Below, piece by piece: positions 61,743 through 64,000 of a stretch of 64,000 bases of DNA; position 1 is the stretch's first letter; each line of letters opens with the position of its first letter. The stretch comes from Anaerolineaceae bacterium (GTDB lineage: Bacteria; Chloroflexota; Anaerolineae; Aggregatilineales; Phototrophicaceae): assembly GCA_028818375.1 (NCBI GenBank), contig JAPPOB010000010.1:1054001-1118000 (forward strand), written 5' to 3'. Under the pieces are notes generated by a model. That model was not told the DNA's origin. It made no database searches and worked only from the letters and a program-made list of their open reading frames with translations. Position numbers and translations under genes: made by a program.

Positions 61743-64000
61743 TCAGCACTCACTGAAGCCGCAGGTGGGGCAGCTGCGACAACCCTCGGCGTGGATCAAC
61801 GAATAGGTGCCGCATTCGGGACACATGTCCGCATTGCGGAAGTGGCTCTCGAGCGTCGCCGTGGCGGCGGCCACCGCCTGCGACTCGGCATGGATCGGCA
61901 GGTCCAGCTGACGCGGCTCCTCCTGCTTGAAGAATTGCTCGTTGAGCACCGAGGCCACCACGTCCGGCAGGGACCGGATGCGTTGCGCGCCCATGCCGGA
62001 CGTGCGCGCGCCGCCGATGCCGCTCAGCTGGGCGACGACCAGGCGCAGCATCTCCATGCGATTGGGCGGGGCCGTGGTGCGCAATTGCAGCGAAATCATG
62101 CGGCCCAGGCCTTCGGCATCGGCCTGCAAATCGCTGCCGGCCTTGCCTACCATAATGAAAACCTCGAAGGGGTTGCCCTGCTCGTCGCGATTGATGGTGA
62201 TGTAGGCCGTGCCAAAGGGCGACTTGCGGCTGACCGTCACGCCATGCAACTGCTTTGGACGCGGGTAGACCTTGTGCGGCGTGGTGACCTGTTCGACGGG
62301 CGTTTCGTGATCGCCGTCCTCATCGGCCAGCATCAACACCTGCTCGTCACGGCTGCCGTCGCGGTAAATGGTGCCACCCTTGCAGCCCATTTCATACATG
62401 TACTGGTAGAGTTCCTCGACCTGCTCCACCGTGTAGTCGCCGGGGACATTGCAGGTCTTGCTCAGGCTGCTGTCGACCCAGCGCTGAATGGCCGCCTGCA
62501 CCTTGATGTGTTCCTGCGGCGAAAGGTCCATCGCCGTGACGAAGTATTCTGGCAAACTGTTCGCGCCCGGATTGTCCTGAAACCACTCCTGGACCAGCGG
62601 CACCTGCTCCTCGTGCAGCCCCAGGCGACTCTTGCGATAATACATCCAGGAAAAGAAGGGCTCGATACCGGTGGAGGTGTTCACCATGGTGCCGGTCGTG
62701 CCGGTCGGCGCCTGGGTCAACAGGGTGACGTTGCGGATGCCGTTCTGCAGCACCTTGTGGCGGATGTCGGCGGGCATCTGCTGCATGAAGCCGCTCTTGA
62801 CAAACTGTTCGCGGTCCAGTTGCGGGAAGCTGCCCTTCTCAATTGCCAGGTCTATGGAGGTCTCGTAGACCTCGCGCGCCAGAAAACTGTACAAACGGTC
62901 GATGAAGCGCACGGACTCGTCGCTGCCGTAGCGAATGCCGAGACGAATCATCAACTCGGCAAGGCCCATGTTGTTGAGGCCGACGCGACGCTCGGACAGT
63001 TGCTGCTCGCGGTTTTCCTCATAGAAGTAGGGGGTAGAGTCGATGACGTTATCGAGGAAACGCGTGGCATGGCGCGCAGTTCGTCCCAGGGTCTCCCAGT
63101 CGACGTCGTGTGTCTCCGGGTCGTAAAACCTGGCCAGGTTGATGGCGCCAAGGTTGCAAACGCCCCAGGCCGGCAAGCTTTGCTCACCGCAGGGGTTGGT
63201 GCTGATCAGGCTGGCGAAATTGTGGCTGTTGGACATCCGCTCCGTGCGTTCACGGAACCAGACGCCGGGCTCGGCGCTGGCCCAGGCGCTGCTGATAATG
63301 GCGTTCCAGATGTCGCGCGCCTTCACCCTGCGGACGTGCTGCACCGGCCGGCCGGCCGCCTGCCAGGCCTCCAGGTCGCCATCCCAAAGCTCGTCGTATC
63401 CTTCCACCGAAGTGTCCGGGAACACCAGGTCCCAGTCGGCGTCGGCGCGTACGGCCGCCATCAGCCGGTCGGAAACGCCCACGCTGATGTTGGCATTGGT
63501 GATGTGGCCGGCCTGCTGCTTGCTTTCGATGAAGCTGAGGATGTCCGGGTGCCAGTCGTTGAGAATGAGCATCAGCGCGCCGCGCCGACTGCCACCCTGT
63601 TCAATGAGGCCGGTGACGAAGCTGTAAAGCGCGCCCCAGGAAACGGCGCCGCTGGAGCGCCCGTTCACGCCGCGCACGTAACTGTGGCGCGGCCGCAGGC
63701 TGGAGATGTTGATCCCCACACCCCCCCCGCGGGACATAATTTCCGTCATTTGCGAGAGGGTCCGCATGATGCCTTCGCGCGTGTCCTTCGGCGAAGGCAC
63801 GACGTAGCAGTTGTACCAGGTCAGTTCCTGATCGGTGCCGGCCGCGGTCAGGATGCGACCGGCGGGAACAAATTTCCAGTCTTCCAGCGCCTCGCGGAAG
63901 TGACCCCGCCACAATTCGCGTAACTCGGGCGACGTTTCCGCCGCGGCGACGCCGGCAGCGACCCGGTCCATCATGTCGGCCGGGTCGGTCTCCAGGGGTT
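61743..64000 (-). CDS. nrdJ: Adenosylcobalamin-dependent ribonucleotide reductase (class II), 5' end outside window
   Basis: More than 750 residues are visible. The frame is open through the window end (residues before the ATG at 63974 read PLETDPAD, a family-like stretch), so the N-terminus is missing. The enzyme reduces ribonucleotides to deoxyribonucleotides with a B12-derived radical. Motifs are WYNCYVVPSP (first Cys), STNPCGEQSLPAWGVCNLGAINLARF (NxCxE thiyl-radical site and second Cys), TQAPTGTTGTMVNTSTGIEPFF and CNVPGDYTV. The C-terminus is a Cys-rich ribbon (CPECGTYS...CPTCGFSEC) that relays electrons, probably from thioredoxin. The upstream N-terminal ATP-cone, if any, is not visible. 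Confidence 0.95.
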   Translation of the reverse strand, partial: PLETDPADMMDRVAAGVAAAETSPELRELWRGHFREALEDWKFVPAGRILTAAGTDQELTWYNCYVVPSPKDTREGIMRTLSQMTEIMSRGGGVGINISSLRPRHSYVRGVNGRSSGAVSWGALYSFVTGLIEQGGSRRGALMLILNDWHPDILSFIESKQQAGHITNANISVGVSDRLMAAVRADADWDLVFPDTSVEGYDELWDGDLEAWQAAGRPVQHVRRVKARDIWNAIISSAWASAEPGVWFRERTERMSNSHNFASLISTNPCGEQSLPAWGVCNLGAINLARFYDPETHDVDWETLGRTARHATRFLDNVIDSTPYFYEENREQQLSERRVGLNNMGLAELMIRLGIRYGSDESVRFIDRLYSFLAREVYETSIDLAIEKGSFPQLDREQFVKSGFMQQMPADIRHKVLQNGIRNVTLLTQAPTGTTGTMVNTSTGIEPFFSWMYYRKSRLGLHEEQVPLVQEWFQDNPGANSLPEYFVTAMDLSPQEHIKVQAAIQRWVDSSLSKTCNVPGDYTVEQVEELYQYMYEMGCKGGTIYRDGSRDEQVLMLADEDGDHETPVEQVTTPHKVYPRPKQLHGVTVSRKSPFGTAYITINRDEQGNPFEVFIMVGKAGSDLQADAEGLGRMISLQLRTTAPPNRMEMLRLVVAQLSGIGGARTSGMGAQRIRSLPDVVASVLNEQFFKQEEPRQLDLPIHAESQAVAAATATLESHFRNADMCPECGTYSLIHAEGCRSCPTCGFSEC

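Noticed and set aside
61532..61753. Minus-strand 73-codon frame after nrdJ
   Set aside because: It starts at GTG within the nrdJ stop region, but has no ribosome site, no motif and a basic, low-information composition; kept only as a remote possibility.
61716..63923. Long plus-strand frame opposite nrdJ
   Set aside because: Mirror of a strongly conserved enzyme gene, without motifs or ribosome site.

Overview
The window is about 64 kb of GC-rich bacterial chromosome, densely coding, with short intergenic gaps and many 1-16 nt overlaps. I see no tRNA, rRNA, CRISPR array, insertion sequence or phage gene. Gene content suggests a Chloroflexota bacterium, probably Anaerolineae-like. The points behind this are an hrcA-grpE-dnaK-dnaJ-prmA heat-shock operon, two tandem four-S1-domain proteins beside rpsU and infA, tandem FemAB-type transferases, a class II (B12) ribonucleotide reductase, an archaeal/eukaryal-type prolyl-tRNA synthetase and a menaquinone-type methyltransferase. 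The phylum call is inference from content; nothing here is a formal phylogenetic marker analysis.

Layout. 1-12.5 kb: end of a membrane glycosyltransferase-like protein, a CHAD protein, an SDR, a YbaK-type deacylase, then dnaE, fpg, an MBL hydrolase and secA. 12.5-18.8 kb: an aldo/keto reductase, a sugar isomerase-like TIM barrel and four consecutive phytanoyl-CoA dioxygenase (PhyH) genes, two of them a clear tandem duplicate; this is the most accessory-looking part. 18.1-27 kb: a VTT membrane protein, prs and trxA on the minus strand, then the heat-shock operon, prmA and menG on the plus strand. 27-37.3 kb (minus strand): infA, rpsU, two S1 proteins, a phosphoribosyltransferase, a proline-catabolism dehydrogenase, a kinase-like and a methyltransferase-like protein, a tiny conserved-looking ORF, a PNPase with a duplicated S1 domain, and rpsO. 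37.4-42.3 kb: a protein with two NYN nuclease-like domains, proS and a second aldo/keto reductase. 42.3-46.2 kb: two envelope polysaccharide genes and murE. 46.3-58.6 kb (minus strand): a long energy block nuoA-H-J-K-L-M-M-N followed by atpI-B-E-F. 58.7-64 kb: two FemAB genes, a YdcF-family protein and the 3' part of nrdJ.

How the genes fit together. The 46-58 kb block encodes only the membrane arm of complex I (plus NuoA) and only the Fo part of ATP synthase. The catalytic NADH/quinone arm (B, C, D, E, F, G, I) and the F1 subunits must be elsewhere if the enzymes are complete. The block has several oddities: two NuoM paralogues, one of which has lost a pump lysine; His/Asp-rich insertions in NuoL and AtpB; and an AtpF fused to the C-terminal domain of the delta subunit. 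RNA-related genes are also over-represented between 27 and 41 kb, with ten S1 domains in three proteins, PNPase, rpsO, rpsU, infA, a double-NYN protein and proS.

Regulatory signals I could place by eye include sigma70-type promoters before the S1 gene (a perfect TTGACA, N17, TATACT), the NYN gene and nuoA, plus rho-independent terminators after trxA and after atpF. A long imperfect hairpin lies in the pnp leader. No CIRCE element was found although hrcA is present.
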